A stretch of 28,576 bases of DNA, taken from Paludibacter sp. Its GTDB lineage: Bacteria; Bacteroidota; Bacteroidia; Bacteroidales; Paludibacteraceae. The position numbers and the translations under genes were made by a program. The first letter of the stretch is position 1, and every line of letters begins with the position of its first letter. The stretch is taken from contig JAUSNQ010000103.1 of the NCBI GenBank assembly GCA_030655595.1, positions 1 through 28,576 of the forward strand. Reading direction: 5' to 3'. The notes under the pieces are model-generated. The model was given only the letters and a program-made list of their open reading frames with translations, was not told where the DNA came from and did no database searches. Below, in pieces: positions 8,291 to 16,396 of this stretch.

Positions 8291-9913
8291 ATGGCAAAAG
8301 AATTCAACTACCAGGACACCTTCCCGATGGGAAAAGACAAATCAGCATACTATCTGCTAACAAAAGATTTTGTCAAGACAGCAAATTTCGAAGGACAGGA
8401 AATCCTGAAAGTGGTTCCTGAAGCGCTGACTTTATTGGCTCGCACAGCGATGCGCGATTGTTCTTTCCTGTTACGACCTGAACATCAGCAACAAGTTGCA
8501 GATATTTTGGCAGACCCGGAAGCGAGCGAAAACGACAAATATGTGGCGGTTACGATGTTGCGTAATGCAGAGATATCAGCAAAAGGTGTATTGCCTTTCT
8601 GTCAGGATACAGGAACAGCAACAGTATATGCCAAAAAGGGCAACAATGTTTATACCGATGGCACTGACGAAGAAGCCTTGTCGAGAGGCATTTACGAAAC
8701 CTACAGGGACGAGAATCTGCGTTATTCACAAAACGCGGCCTTGAATATGTATGATGAAGTGAATACCGGCACCAACCTGCCCGCTCAGATTGATTTGATG
8801 GCCAGTCATGGTAACGAATATAAATTCCTGTTTATCGCCAAAGGAGGTGGTTCTGCCAACAAATCTTATCTGTTTCAAGAAACAAAAGCCTTGTTAAATC
8901 CTGTTTCATTAGAGAAATACCTGACCGAAAAGATGAAAACACTTGGTACTGCAGCTTGTCCGCCATACCACTTAGCTTTTGTCATCGGTGGGACTTCGGC
9001 CGATGCGTGTATGAAAACTGTCAAACTCGCATCAACCAAATATTATGATGAATTACCTACTACCGGTAATGAACTCGGACGAGCATTCCGGGATGTTGAG
9101 ATGGAACAAAAAATCCTGAAAGCAACACAGGACTTTGGCATGGGAGCACAGTTTGGAGGGAAATACTTTGCGCATGACATACGCATCGTCAGGTTATCCC
9201 GTCATGGAGCATCGTGTTTTGTTGGCATGGGCGTTTCCTGTTCCGCCGACAGAAACATCAAGGGGATAATCAACAAAGACGGCATCTGGCTGGAGAAATT
9301 AGAAGACAATCCAAGCAAGTACATCCCCGAAGCATACAGAATTCAGGGCGAAGGAAATGCTGTGAAAATTGACTTGAACCGTCCGATGCAAGAAATTCTG
9401 GAAACATTAAGTCAATATCCTGTTTCTACCCGACTATCGCTTACAGGAACCATCGTGGTCGGTCGCGATATAGCCCATGCAAAACTGAAAGAATTGCTGG
9501 ATGAAGGCAAAGAACTACCGCAATACGTAAAAGATCATCCGATTTACTATGCCGGTCCGGCAAAAACACCCAAAGGTCTGCCTTCCGGTTCATTTGGACC
9601 AACTACTGCCGGCCGTATGGACTCTTATGTTGATTTATTTCAATCTAAAGGCGGCAGTATGATTATGATTGCCAAAGGAAACCGCAGTCAGCAGGTCACC
9701 GATGCCTGTCATAAATACGGTGGCTTTTACTTGGGTTCAATAGGCGGTCCCGCAGCCATCCTCGCACAGCAAAACATCAAAAAGGTTGAATGTCTGGCTT
9801 ATCCCGAATTAGGCATGGAAGCTATCTGGAAAATTGAGGTTGAGAACTTTCCTGCATTTATTCTGGTGGATGATAAGGGGAATGATTTTTTCAAGCAAAT
9901 CAATAAAAAATAG
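8291..9913 (+). CDS. Class I (iron-sulfur) fumarate hydratase
   Basis: Catalyses the reversible hydration of fumarate to malate using an oxygen-sensitive [4Fe-4S] cluster; this is the FumA/FumB type and not the FumC type. The 540 residues match E. coli FumA (548) in length. The three cluster cysteines are C104 ([10 protein letters not shown]), C223 ([16 protein letters not shown]) and C317 ([12 protein letters not shown]), spaced as in E. coli FumA. The C-terminal domain has the [17 protein letters not shown] loop. I chose the ATG at 8291 ([11 protein letters not shown]). An in-frame TTG at 8252 would add 13 residues, but it lies inside the -7 box and cannot be the start of the transcript-encoded protein. 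In Bacteroidetes this enzyme commonly works in the reductive, succinate-forming branch; that role is inferred here. Confidence 0.95.
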   Translation: MAKEFNYQDTFPMGKDKSAYYLLTKDFVKTANFEGQEILKVVPEALTLLARTAMRDCSFLLRPEHQQQVADILADPEASENDKYVAVTMLRNAEISAKGVLPFCQDTGTATVYAKKGNNVYTDGTDEEALSRGIYETYRDENLRYSQNAALNMYDEVNTGTNLPAQIDLMASHGNEYKFLFIAKGGGSANKSYLFQETKALLNPVSLEKYLTEKMKTLGTAACPPYHLAFVIGGTSADACMKTVKLASTKYYDELPTTGNELGRAFRDVEMEQKILKATQDFGMGAQFGGKYFAHDIRIVRLSRHGASCFVGMGVSCSADRNIKGIINKDGIWLEKLEDNPSKYIPEAYRIQGEGNAVKIDLNRPMQEILETLSQYPVSTRLSLTGTIVVGRDIAHAKLKELLDEGKELPQYVKDHPIYYAGPAKTPKGLPSGSFGPTTAGRMDSYVDLFQSKGGSMIMIAKGNRSQQVTDACHKYGGFYLGSIGGPAAILAQQNIKKVECLAYPELGMEAIWKIEVENFPAFILVDDKGNDFFKQINKK

Positions 9914-9924
9914 CATCTAATCCG

Positions 9925-10596
9925 CTACTTTTCAAGAAGAAAATCAAGCAATTCACCCAACTGCTTTTCATCATTCCATTTGAATCTGTTTTTTTTCAAA
10001 TAAAATTTTAATTTATTTTTCATTATTGGGTCCAATTGTTTTTCCAGATTCTTTTTTGATGCAGAAAACGTGTTGTTATCAATGATGAAAAAATACTCTT
10101 TTTTTACGGGTAATGATTGTCCATCTTCTTTCTCAATCATCAGTTGTCTATGGTTGATATTGGTCAGTCCGCCAATCTCAAGTGAACTCAGATCACGTGC
10201 AGCAGAAGAATTTGTACTCATACCGTATGCACCAGATGATTTAAACAAAGCATCAAAATCGCCTTTTGTGATTGCTGTGAGCAAGTTCTTGTTGTTTTGT
10301 TTGATAACCCGGGATAACTGATTATCAATGTAAATAAAAAAATCAGAACCTATTTCTACACGAATCAAGTCTTTTGGTTCAATTTGAAAAATCGATTCGT
10401 TTTTCAGATAGTGTAATGTAGAATTCAACAAGTGAACATTCACATTGGCAGTTATCTTCTTATTATCTGCAAAATAAATGACCCCATTGGTGAAATTTTC
10501 ATACAGATAAGGCCATTTTGTGGTAGGATCATATTGTTGAGATTGCACCTTAAAGAGCAAAATCAATATAAAAACAAAAAGAATTATGTGTTTCAT
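9925..10596 (-). CDS. Secreted protein of unknown function, 223 residues
   Basis: The first 19 or so residues (MKHIILFVFILILLFKVQS) form a Sec signal peptide with a likely cleavage just before QQYDPTTKW. There is no lipobox cysteine, so the product is probably periplasmic or exported. The mature part is predicted mixed alpha/beta: an N-terminal region rich in short strands (WPYLYENFTNGVIYFADNKK, about 28-47), a middle that appears flexible and serine-rich (about 120-140), and a lysine-rich C-terminal helical segment (about 178-223). I recall similar Bacteroidales proteins opening with a KWPYLYENF-like phrase but know no function. It starts 11 bases after the C10 peptidase stop and is probably in the same transcript. 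It ends 11 bases from the convergent fumarase gene. No cysteine-peptidase inhibitor motif is recognised. Confidence 0.8.
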   Translation of the reverse strand: MKHIILFVFILILLFKVQSQQYDPTTKWPYLYENFTNGVIYFADNKKITANVNVHLLNSTLHYLKNESIFQIEPKDLIRVEIGSDFFIYIDNQLSRVIKQNNKNLLTAITKGDFDALFKSSGAYGMSTNSSAARDLSSLEIGGLTNINHRQLMIEKEDGQSLPVKKEYFFIIDNNTFSASKKNLEKQLDPIMKNKLKFYLKKNRFKWNDEKQLGELLDFLLEK

Positions 10597-10607
10597 GATT
10601 TTTGAAG

Positions 10608-12260
10608 TTAATTAATTAATATTTTTATTGGTTTAATAGAGGGATCATCTACCTGGAACAGATAATATCCTGACTTCAATCCTGATACATCAATTTGATT
10701 TTCTCCGGAGTTGATAATGCCTGTTGAAGATTTTGTACCGGTAAGACTATAGATATTAAACCTGAGATTTTGGCAATTACAATCCAGCATTATTTTATTT
10801 TCCGCAGAAACATACACCAACTTTTTGTGAAAATCATATGAATCAACTAAACCTGTTTCACCCTCAACAATGCGAATGGAAAAATCTTTTTCATAAAAAA
10901 AGCCATTACTGACATTGGTAACTTTTATATTTAATGGGATTTGTTCATCTTCCAAATCAAATGGTCTCAATGTTTTCAGGTAGCCATTTTCAATATAAAA
11001 TGCACTTGGCAGATAATCGTGAATAAATATACTATAAGCCCCTTTCAGCTCATACTGATAAACAGGGTTCACGGCTTCACTGTCAATAGTAATGCTTCCG
11101 ACAATCGTTCCTGCCGGTTTATTGGCTCCAACTGTAAGATTACTAATATTAATATCTGATGGTGCAACTGTGGGAGCACGTATACCGACAATAACCTGTT
11201 GTCCTTTAGTGTAATCATATTGGCCATCTCTTACATTATTAATGCTGTAATAACCATTATTGGCTCCACCCCAACCCCAATTGATATGGTACATGTTATT
11301 TCCATCAAAACCATCTAAGTTGAATGCGTGACCCGGATTTGAAGTTCCATCGTTACCGGCATAAACCACTGCCCGTCCATGCTTTAACTCGTTTTTAATC
11401 AAATCTTCCCAGTTTTCTGTATAAGAATCTCTGGTATAGGTTTTAACCGAATTGGGATATGCGTAATATTTCTTAAGTGCCCCGGTGATTTTATTAGTTT
11501 GAGTGCCTGAACCTGTTGCAGAATAACCCATTTCGACAGACACACCACAATGATATAATAATTTTGCTGCTGCATCTTTACCATCAGTTCCGGAAATTAT
11601 CAAGTTCCAATTATATGCTGGTTCAGCACTATAATCAATTGCCAGATTACCATAAGGTGCACAATAATAGCTAAAAAAACCTTCAGGGCGATTAGGATAT
11701 TTCGGTACAGTCATCGCTTGAGCCATGGCTACAGCGACACAACCTACCAAAGCACGTCCGTTATTATCAGAAGGGCAGTACTTATTCCATGGGTTTGACT
11801 GATTAAACTTCACTTTGATCATCGGTTCTATTACATCTACCTGAGAATTACCAATAATTTTTGAAGGCTGTTCTCCCCAATACGAATGTGTGGGTAAATC
11901 TGCTTTCAAAGTGAGATCGAAAATCTGCTGCGCATAATTTGACATCCACGCTTGCATTGATTCAGGTTGATTCTGAGCTACAAAATGGCCGATATGCGAG
12001 TATGCTATCACAGGAGTTGCTGCATCATCACCTGAAATCAACATCCAACCTTCAGGTTGGAAATTCACAATATAGTAAACCGTTTTGTTATCCAGCATAT
12101 ATGGTTCTATAGCGGAAACACCTTCAACATTTAAACCTTTTGAATGACTAAAACGGGGCAATACTGACAACAAAGCATCTTTGGAAACAATTTTACCATA
12201 CAAGGTATAACTGTTTAGAAAAAAAACACAGAGCATCAATACTATGAATCTCATATACAT
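10608..12260 (-). CDS. Secreted C10 (streptopain-like) cysteine peptidase with type IX sorting domain
   Basis: A 550-residue papain-fold peptidase of MEROPS family C10, the family of streptopain and interpain. Order: signal peptide (about 1-22), inhibitory propeptide of the Spi_C10 type (about 23-140), catalytic domain (about 140-365) with nucleophile C174 in ALVGCVAVAMAQAM, H311 in NPGHAFNLDG and the HINWGWGG stretch around 325-332. A cadherin-like beta domain follows (about 368-466), then a C-terminal region (about 475-550; IYSLTG, VSGLKSGYYLFQ, ending KPIKILIN) typical of type A sorting domains of the type IX secretion system. It is probably exported and surface-anchored or released. The frame is open from 12305, but the first ATG lies in a terminator and upstream of a -7 box, so I use ATG 12260; ATG 12254 is equally possible. 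The preceding operon is separated by that terminator. Confidence 0.92.
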   Translation of the reverse strand: MYMRFIVLMLCVFFLNSYTLYGKIVSKDALLSVLPRFSHSKGLNVEGVSAIEPYMLDNKTVYYIVNFQPEGWMLISGDDAATPVIAYSHIGHFVAQNQPESMQAWMSNYAQQIFDLTLKADLPTHSYWGEQPSKIIGNSQVDVIEPMIKVKFNQSNPWNKYCPSDNNGRALVGCVAVAMAQAMTVPKYPNRPEGFFSYYCAPYGNLAIDYSAEPAYNWNLIISGTDGKDAAAKLLYHCGVSVEMGYSATGSGTQTNKITGALKKYYAYPNSVKTYTRDSYTENWEDLIKNELKHGRAVVYAGNDGTSNPGHAFNLDGFDGNNMYHINWGWGGANNGYYSINNVRDGQYDYTKGQQVIVGIRAPTVAPSDINISNLTVGANKPAGTIVGSITIDSEAVNPVYQYELKGAYSIFIHDYLPSAFYIENGYLKTLRPFDLEDEQIPLNIKVTNVSNGFFYEKDFSIRIVEGETGLVDSYDFHKKLVYVSAENKIMLDCNCQNLRFNIYSLTGTKSSTGIINSGENQIDVSGLKSGYYLFQVDDPSIKPIKILIN

Positions 12261-12280
12261 ATCTTTATAATAATTTCGAA

Positions 12281-12288
12281 CAAAGATA
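12281..12288 (-). promoter_or_regulatory. -7 box of the C10 peptidase unit
   Basis: On the minus strand this reads TATCTTTG, a perfect TAnnTTTG, 20 bases upstream of the chosen start. No TTTG is found at the -33 position, which falls inside the preceding terminator. It decides against the upstream ATG at 12305 as translation start. Confidence 0.45.
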
Positions 12289-12290
12289 GA

Positions 12291-12326
12291 AAAAAGAAGG
12301 ACCATAAAATTACAGTCCTTCTTTTT
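12291..12326 (-). terminator. Intrinsic terminator of the susCD operon
   Basis: Arms 12291-12302 and 12315-12326 form a perfect 12-bp stem (AAAAAGAAGGAC / GTCCTTCTTTTT) with a 12-base loop. On the minus strand the stem ends in a run of six T. It lies 20 bases past the stop of the last lipoprotein gene and directly before the peptidase promoter, so it separates the two units. Confidence 0.85.
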
Positions 12327-12346
12327 GATTATGTATTTAACAATAT

Positions 12347-14035
12347 TTATTTCATTTTGTGAAAGGCTTCAATCACCTTTTTGTCGGTAATTTGTTTAAA
12401 ATGCGTTTCATTAAACGATGTTTTTGGTGACTTAACCCTGGCTGCCGATTTCTTCACAGAAGCTGGAACTACAGGACTAAAAGTTGCAGGATTATATTTA
12501 TCATAAAAACTTAATCCTGCGGTTATCGGATTATAGATAATCAATGCGAATTGAGTACTTACAATCGTACCATCCGTTTTAATGTCAAATGGTATTGTTG
12601 CAGAAGTTGTATTGACATGATTATACAGATACATTTCATAAGTGGTTGCCCCCAAGGTAATCACACCAAGTGAGTCCCATGCATTCAGATAGAATTTACC
12701 AGCAGTCAAATCGTATGTTCCGTAAATATCTGCTGCAACCGGTACCATAAAATCTTTGATTTTAATAGAATTCGCATTTCCTGTATCCTCTTCCAGAGTA
12801 AAGCTATCATCCTCATCATATGTTTTTCCATCATAAACAGATACACCGGAGAAGCTAAACGTCCCAATCAGCATTTCTTTTTTGAACTCAAACAAGGTCC
12901 ACTTAACGGCTGTTTTTGTATAAGCTGCATTTGGATTTCCATAAACATCAAAGAACACACCAGCTTTGATATTCAGCGTTACACCATCACCAACTGTTGG
13001 AGCCTCAGGTAACACAAAGTTTATCGATGCACCAGCAACACTCCATTTACTTGCAGTTAACTGAACTGTTGTTGCTTTTGTTGCCGAACTATAAACAACA
13101 CTTAGGTCCCCGGTTTTAACTTTGCTGACAACCCTGTAGATGTTTTCTTCAAATGTAACTACGCCCTGAAAAGCTGTCCAATCGACAAATGATCCACCTA
13201 CTGTCGGCGACACAAAGCAACTATCGTTTACTTCAAAACTTACAGTTGCTACACGGAAACGAATTCCCTGATGAGCTCCTGTGTTAATGTTGAATCCCTT
13301 ATTGGTGTAAGCATTACAAGGATTACCAAAAACATCGTTAAATGCTGCTGCTTCCCAGTTAATATTTACAAACGCACCATCAGGAGAATCAGGAGCCGTT
13401 ATTGTAACAACTTTGCCGTCAATTTCAATATTAGACTCTGCCAATTCTACAACAGTTGGATTAGCTACATCAAACTCTTTATAATATGTAGCAGTAACTT
13501 TACCGGAACCTCTTTTAATAATCTCTGAAAAGGTCACTTTGACAGATTTCGTTGCCGCATCTCCGAGAGCTGTTACTGGTACCGGAATTAGACCATCAGT
13601 TGTTTTTATAGTCAACTGAGCAACTTCACCAACAACACCATTGCTATTGGATGCAACAGCATAAATCTGATAAGTAGTATTCGGAACACAAAGAGGAACG
13701 CCATCGGCATTACGCATATTAGAACTAAAAGTCGCATCTTTAGTCACATTCAAGACTTTAGCTAACACACCCTTATAAGTACTACCTTTAATCAGGTTAT
13801 AACCATCAACGGTAATTGTATCGCTATTTGCTTCAATAAAAAACGAATAGTAAGTTGTTCCGGCACTAGGTGTCAACACTAAATTGAACGTAGAGTCAGT
13901 GACTGTCAGAGCATCCACCTCAATTGTTATTGAAGGTATCGTACCAGTAGGTGCCGGCTCGTAAGTATCAAAGGTCGTACAACCAACCAGCACCAAGCTG
14001 GCTATGATAATATTTAATAACTTTTTCATATTCAA
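12347..14035 (-). CDS. Surface lipoprotein with Ig-like repeats, SusCD-linked
   Basis: A 562-residue lipoprotein: a hydrophobic leader ending LVLVGC puts the lipidated cysteine at residue 19, followed by TTFDTYEPAP. An Fn3-like segment comes first (about 30-145), then two similar modules (about 150-255 and 265-380) containing the phrases VFGNPCNAYT and VYGNPNAAYT, which resemble bacterial Ig-like (SbsA/Big_5-type) domains. The C-terminal part (about 380-520) is beta-rich, and the last 40 residues are lysine-rich and probably flexible. No catalytic motif is visible. Lying fourth in a susC-susD operon, it is probably an outer-membrane surface ligand-binding protein working with the transporter; the ligand is unknown. 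It starts 16 bases after the preceding gene. Confidence 0.8.
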   Translation of the reverse strand: MNMKKLLNIIIASLVLVGCTTFDTYEPAPTGTIPSITIEVDALTVTDSTFNLVLTPSAGTTYYSFFIEANSDTITVDGYNLIKGSTYKGVLAKVLNVTKDATFSSNMRNADGVPLCVPNTTYQIYAVASNSNGVVGEVAQLTIKTTDGLIPVPVTALGDAATKSVKVTFSEIIKRGSGKVTATYYKEFDVANPTVVELAESNIEIDGKVVTITAPDSPDGAFVNINWEAAAFNDVFGNPCNAYTNKGFNINTGAHQGIRFRVATVSFEVNDSCFVSPTVGGSFVDWTAFQGVVTFEENIYRVVSKVKTGDLSVVYSSATKATTVQLTASKWSVAGASINFVLPEAPTVGDGVTLNIKAGVFFDVYGNPNAAYTKTAVKWTLFEFKKEMLIGTFSFSGVSVYDGKTYDEDDSFTLEEDTGNANSIKIKDFMVPVAADIYGTYDLTAGKFYLNAWDSLGVITLGATTYEMYLYNHVNTTSATIPFDIKTDGTIVSTQFALIIYNPITAGLSFYDKYNPATFSPVVPASVKKSAARVKSPKTSFNETHFKQITDKKVIEAFHKMK

Positions 14036-14051
14036 TCAATTTTAAAATTAA

Positions 14052-14939
14052 TTATTTTTTTAATGTTACACCAGTCTGATAAATATTGAACCAACCTAAA
14101 GATACGGTTGCATCAGCATCAGAGAACACCTGAGATCCAAATTCATCCTGTATTGTGATTGTACCATCAGCTGCAATTATTCCGGTCAGATAACCTCCGG
14201 TCGGAATCTTGTCATCCCCATCAGGGCCATAATACCCTTCAAGATTAATTCTTGGATAAGATGCACTTACGGCGATAGCTTGTTTTACAGGAATACGAAT
14301 TTCTGTTTTTTCATCATTTACAACACCGTAAACAGGTGAAGATGCAGAAGAACCTCCATTGACTAAATTACTAATCCATACTTTTGATAAATCATCAGCA
14401 TCTTTTTCAATTTTAACAGCCCATTCCTCAGCACCATTGAAATATGAAGTTCCCTTAGCAGTTAAATCACCTAAGATAAATAACAGTGGATGCTCGTCAT
14501 CATTGATTTTCAAAACGGTTAACTTACTATCCCCTAAATTCACACCGATTGGATTTTTCAAAACAATATTCACTTGGACATCACCATCAAAAGAAGTATT
14601 ATCAATGATATCAACAATGATGTACTGCGTTGGTTTATCTTTTGTAAATGTGAGTTTATTGGTTGTATTTCTGATGGTATAATGTACACCCTCAATAGCC
14701 GAATCTTTTCTGGCAGCATCCACAACGAATTCAAATTCAACAGTTGTGGATATACCTGATAATGAAGTAAGCAATACCGGAATGGCTATGCTATCCTTTT
14801 CCTCACCGACATTTGATGTCGCACTTAAAAATGAGATGAATGCATCATCATCATTAAACTCGGGGAGCTTGTTTAATTCGCATGAAGCGATAATTAAAGC
14901 ACTAACCACGGTTAAGAATATATATTTTAATAATTTCAT
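14052..14939 (-). CDS. Lipoprotein with Calx-beta-like domain, SusCD-linked
   Basis: A 295-residue lipoprotein. The leader MKLLKYIFLTVVSALIIASC places the lipidated cysteine at residue 20. Residues about 30-150 look like a Calx-beta domain: alternating strands with phrases such as GVHYTIRN, LTFTKDKPTQYIIVDIID and VNIVLKNPIGVNLGDSKLTVLKINDDE, the last being the typical end of such a domain. The remainder (about 155-295) is beta-rich with an alternating strand pattern and no catalytic motif. It starts 22 bases after the susD stop, so it is in the same operon. By position it takes the place of a SusE/SusF-type surface binding protein; this is inference from context. Confidence 0.8.
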   Translation of the reverse strand: MKLLKYIFLTVVSALIIASCELNKLPEFNDDDAFISFLSATSNVGEEKDSIAIPVLLTSLSGISTTVEFEFVVDAARKDSAIEGVHYTIRNTTNKLTFTKDKPTQYIIVDIIDNTSFDGDVQVNIVLKNPIGVNLGDSKLTVLKINDDEHPLLFILGDLTAKGTSYFNGAEEWAVKIEKDADDLSKVWISNLVNGGSSASSPVYGVVNDEKTEIRIPVKQAIAVSASYPRINLEGYYGPDGDDKIPTGGYLTGIIAADGTITIQDEFGSQVFSDADATVSLGWFNIYQTGVTLKK

Positions 14940-14961
14940 ATTTGTAAAATTTAATGGATTA

Positions 14962-16374
14962 TTACTGTGGATTTTGTACTATATTCGGATTAGCATCTGT
15001 TTCCCTTTTCGGTATAGGTAGTGCCCATTTAGAACTTGGGAAAGCAATATCTTTATTTACCGCAGTCCCATCATAGTCCGTACGAACCAATGATTTCCTT
15101 AAACGTGCGTAATCATAAACGATGTGCCCCTCAAAAGCAAGTTCTTTTCTTCTCTCATCAAATAAATTTGTTGCATTGGCAGAAGCAATGGCGGAAGCAC
15201 CTCGTTTAGAGGCAATTGCATTCAAATCAGATTCTGCAGTTACGCCCGTAATTTGTGCTCCGTTATAAATCGCTTCAGCCCGGTTTAAATACATTTCAGA
15301 GAGTCGTAAAATCACAACATTATTTTCCTGTTTGTTTGATCCAGCTTTTCCAGGATATTTCAATGTCCAGAAATGGTCAGCAGCATCAGCATGGCTAACA
15401 AACATCTCAGAACGAATATCGCTAACTGAATATAAATTTCTCAAATCCGCAGTAGAAGCAACATCGGCATATCCATCAGGATTAACCATCCAGGTAATAT
15501 CATCCCAGCTTCCCCAATAAGAATTCTTTCTGTCACCAAAGACTTCAAAAATTATTTCACCATTAGAAACGGCTGTTAACTTACCCCATTCACCGACATA
15601 AGCATCTGCATCCCATAGATTGTATTTGCCGCTATTGATTACCTTAGTTGCATAATCGGCACTTTTCTGCCATTTGCCCATATAGAGATAAACTCTTGAT
15701 AACAAAGCTTGAATAGCTTCTAATGATGCAACAGCTTTTACATCGGTCACATTTGATCTCTTATATACAGGATCGATAATTGCTTCAGCTTCCAACAAAT
15801 CAGTAACAATTTGTTTATATACTTCATTTACCTTATTTCTGGCCGGTAAGTCAATTTTTGATATTAATGTCAACGGAACTCCCAACGACAATGAATCGTG
15901 AGTATAAGGTTGCGCATATGTTCTAACAAGGTCGAAATGTGACATTGCCCTCAAGAAGAGACATTCTGCCTTTAAATTGTTCAGACTTTGTTCGTCTCCT
16001 TCCACGTTAGGAATTGCATTAATAACGTTGTTGGCAGCAGAAATCACATAATAAGCAAAGTTCCAGATTGGAGAAGTTGCACTGGAAGTAAAATTCCAGT
16101 TATATTCATTCGTATAACGACCGGATGTAAAATCGGTGTTTGTAGGGTTTTTAGCATTGCCGCCACGTAATTCGGCTGCAAGGATAAAATTAGCTCCGTA
16201 CCAGCTCGAACTTTGAAGTGGAGAATATGCGCCTTGGGTGGCATTGTTCAATCCATCAAAATCTGAGAGGATCAACTCATTACTCTGTGTCAGGACTGGT
16301 TCCTCGATAAGAAAATCCGTACAGGAGATTAACCCCGCTGACATTACAATTAGTATAAAAATTATCTTTTTCAT
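14962..16374 (-). CDS. RagB/SusD family nutrient-binding outer-membrane lipoprotein
   Basis: A SusD-type lipoprotein forms the lid on a SusC TonB-dependent channel and captures the ligand at the cell surface. The 470 residues begin with MKKIIFILIVMSAGLISC, with lipidated C18. The family's TPR-like helical core appears as LKAECLFLRAMSHFDLVRTY (about 135-155), AIQALLSRVYLYMGKWQKSADYATKVI (about 220-250) and a C-terminal VVILRLSEMYLNRAEAIY with ERRKELAFEGHIVYDYARL, all typical SusD phrases. It is directly downstream of susC (22 bases). The substrate cannot be assigned: no glycoside hydrolase, sulfatase or polysaccharide lyase is encoded nearby. Confidence 0.95.
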   Translation of the reverse strand: MKKIIFILIVMSAGLISCTDFLIEEPVLTQSNELILSDFDGLNNATQGAYSPLQSSSWYGANFILAAELRGGNAKNPTNTDFTSGRYTNEYNWNFTSSATSPIWNFAYYVISAANNVINAIPNVEGDEQSLNNLKAECLFLRAMSHFDLVRTYAQPYTHDSLSLGVPLTLISKIDLPARNKVNEVYKQIVTDLLEAEAIIDPVYKRSNVTDVKAVASLEAIQALLSRVYLYMGKWQKSADYATKVINSGKYNLWDADAYVGEWGKLTAVSNGEIIFEVFGDRKNSYWGSWDDITWMVNPDGYADVASTADLRNLYSVSDIRSEMFVSHADAADHFWTLKYPGKAGSNKQENNVVILRLSEMYLNRAEAIYNGAQITGVTAESDLNAIASKRGASAIASANATNLFDERRKELAFEGHIVYDYARLRKSLVRTDYDGTAVNKDIAFPSSKWALPIPKRETDANPNIVQNPQ

Positions 16375-16396
16375 TTTTAATTTCTTTTAGAGGTTT

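Noticed and set aside
12261..12305. ATG at 12305 as start of the C10 peptidase
   Set aside because: It lies inside the loop and stem of the operon terminator and upstream of the -7 box; later ATGs directly precede a normal signal peptide.
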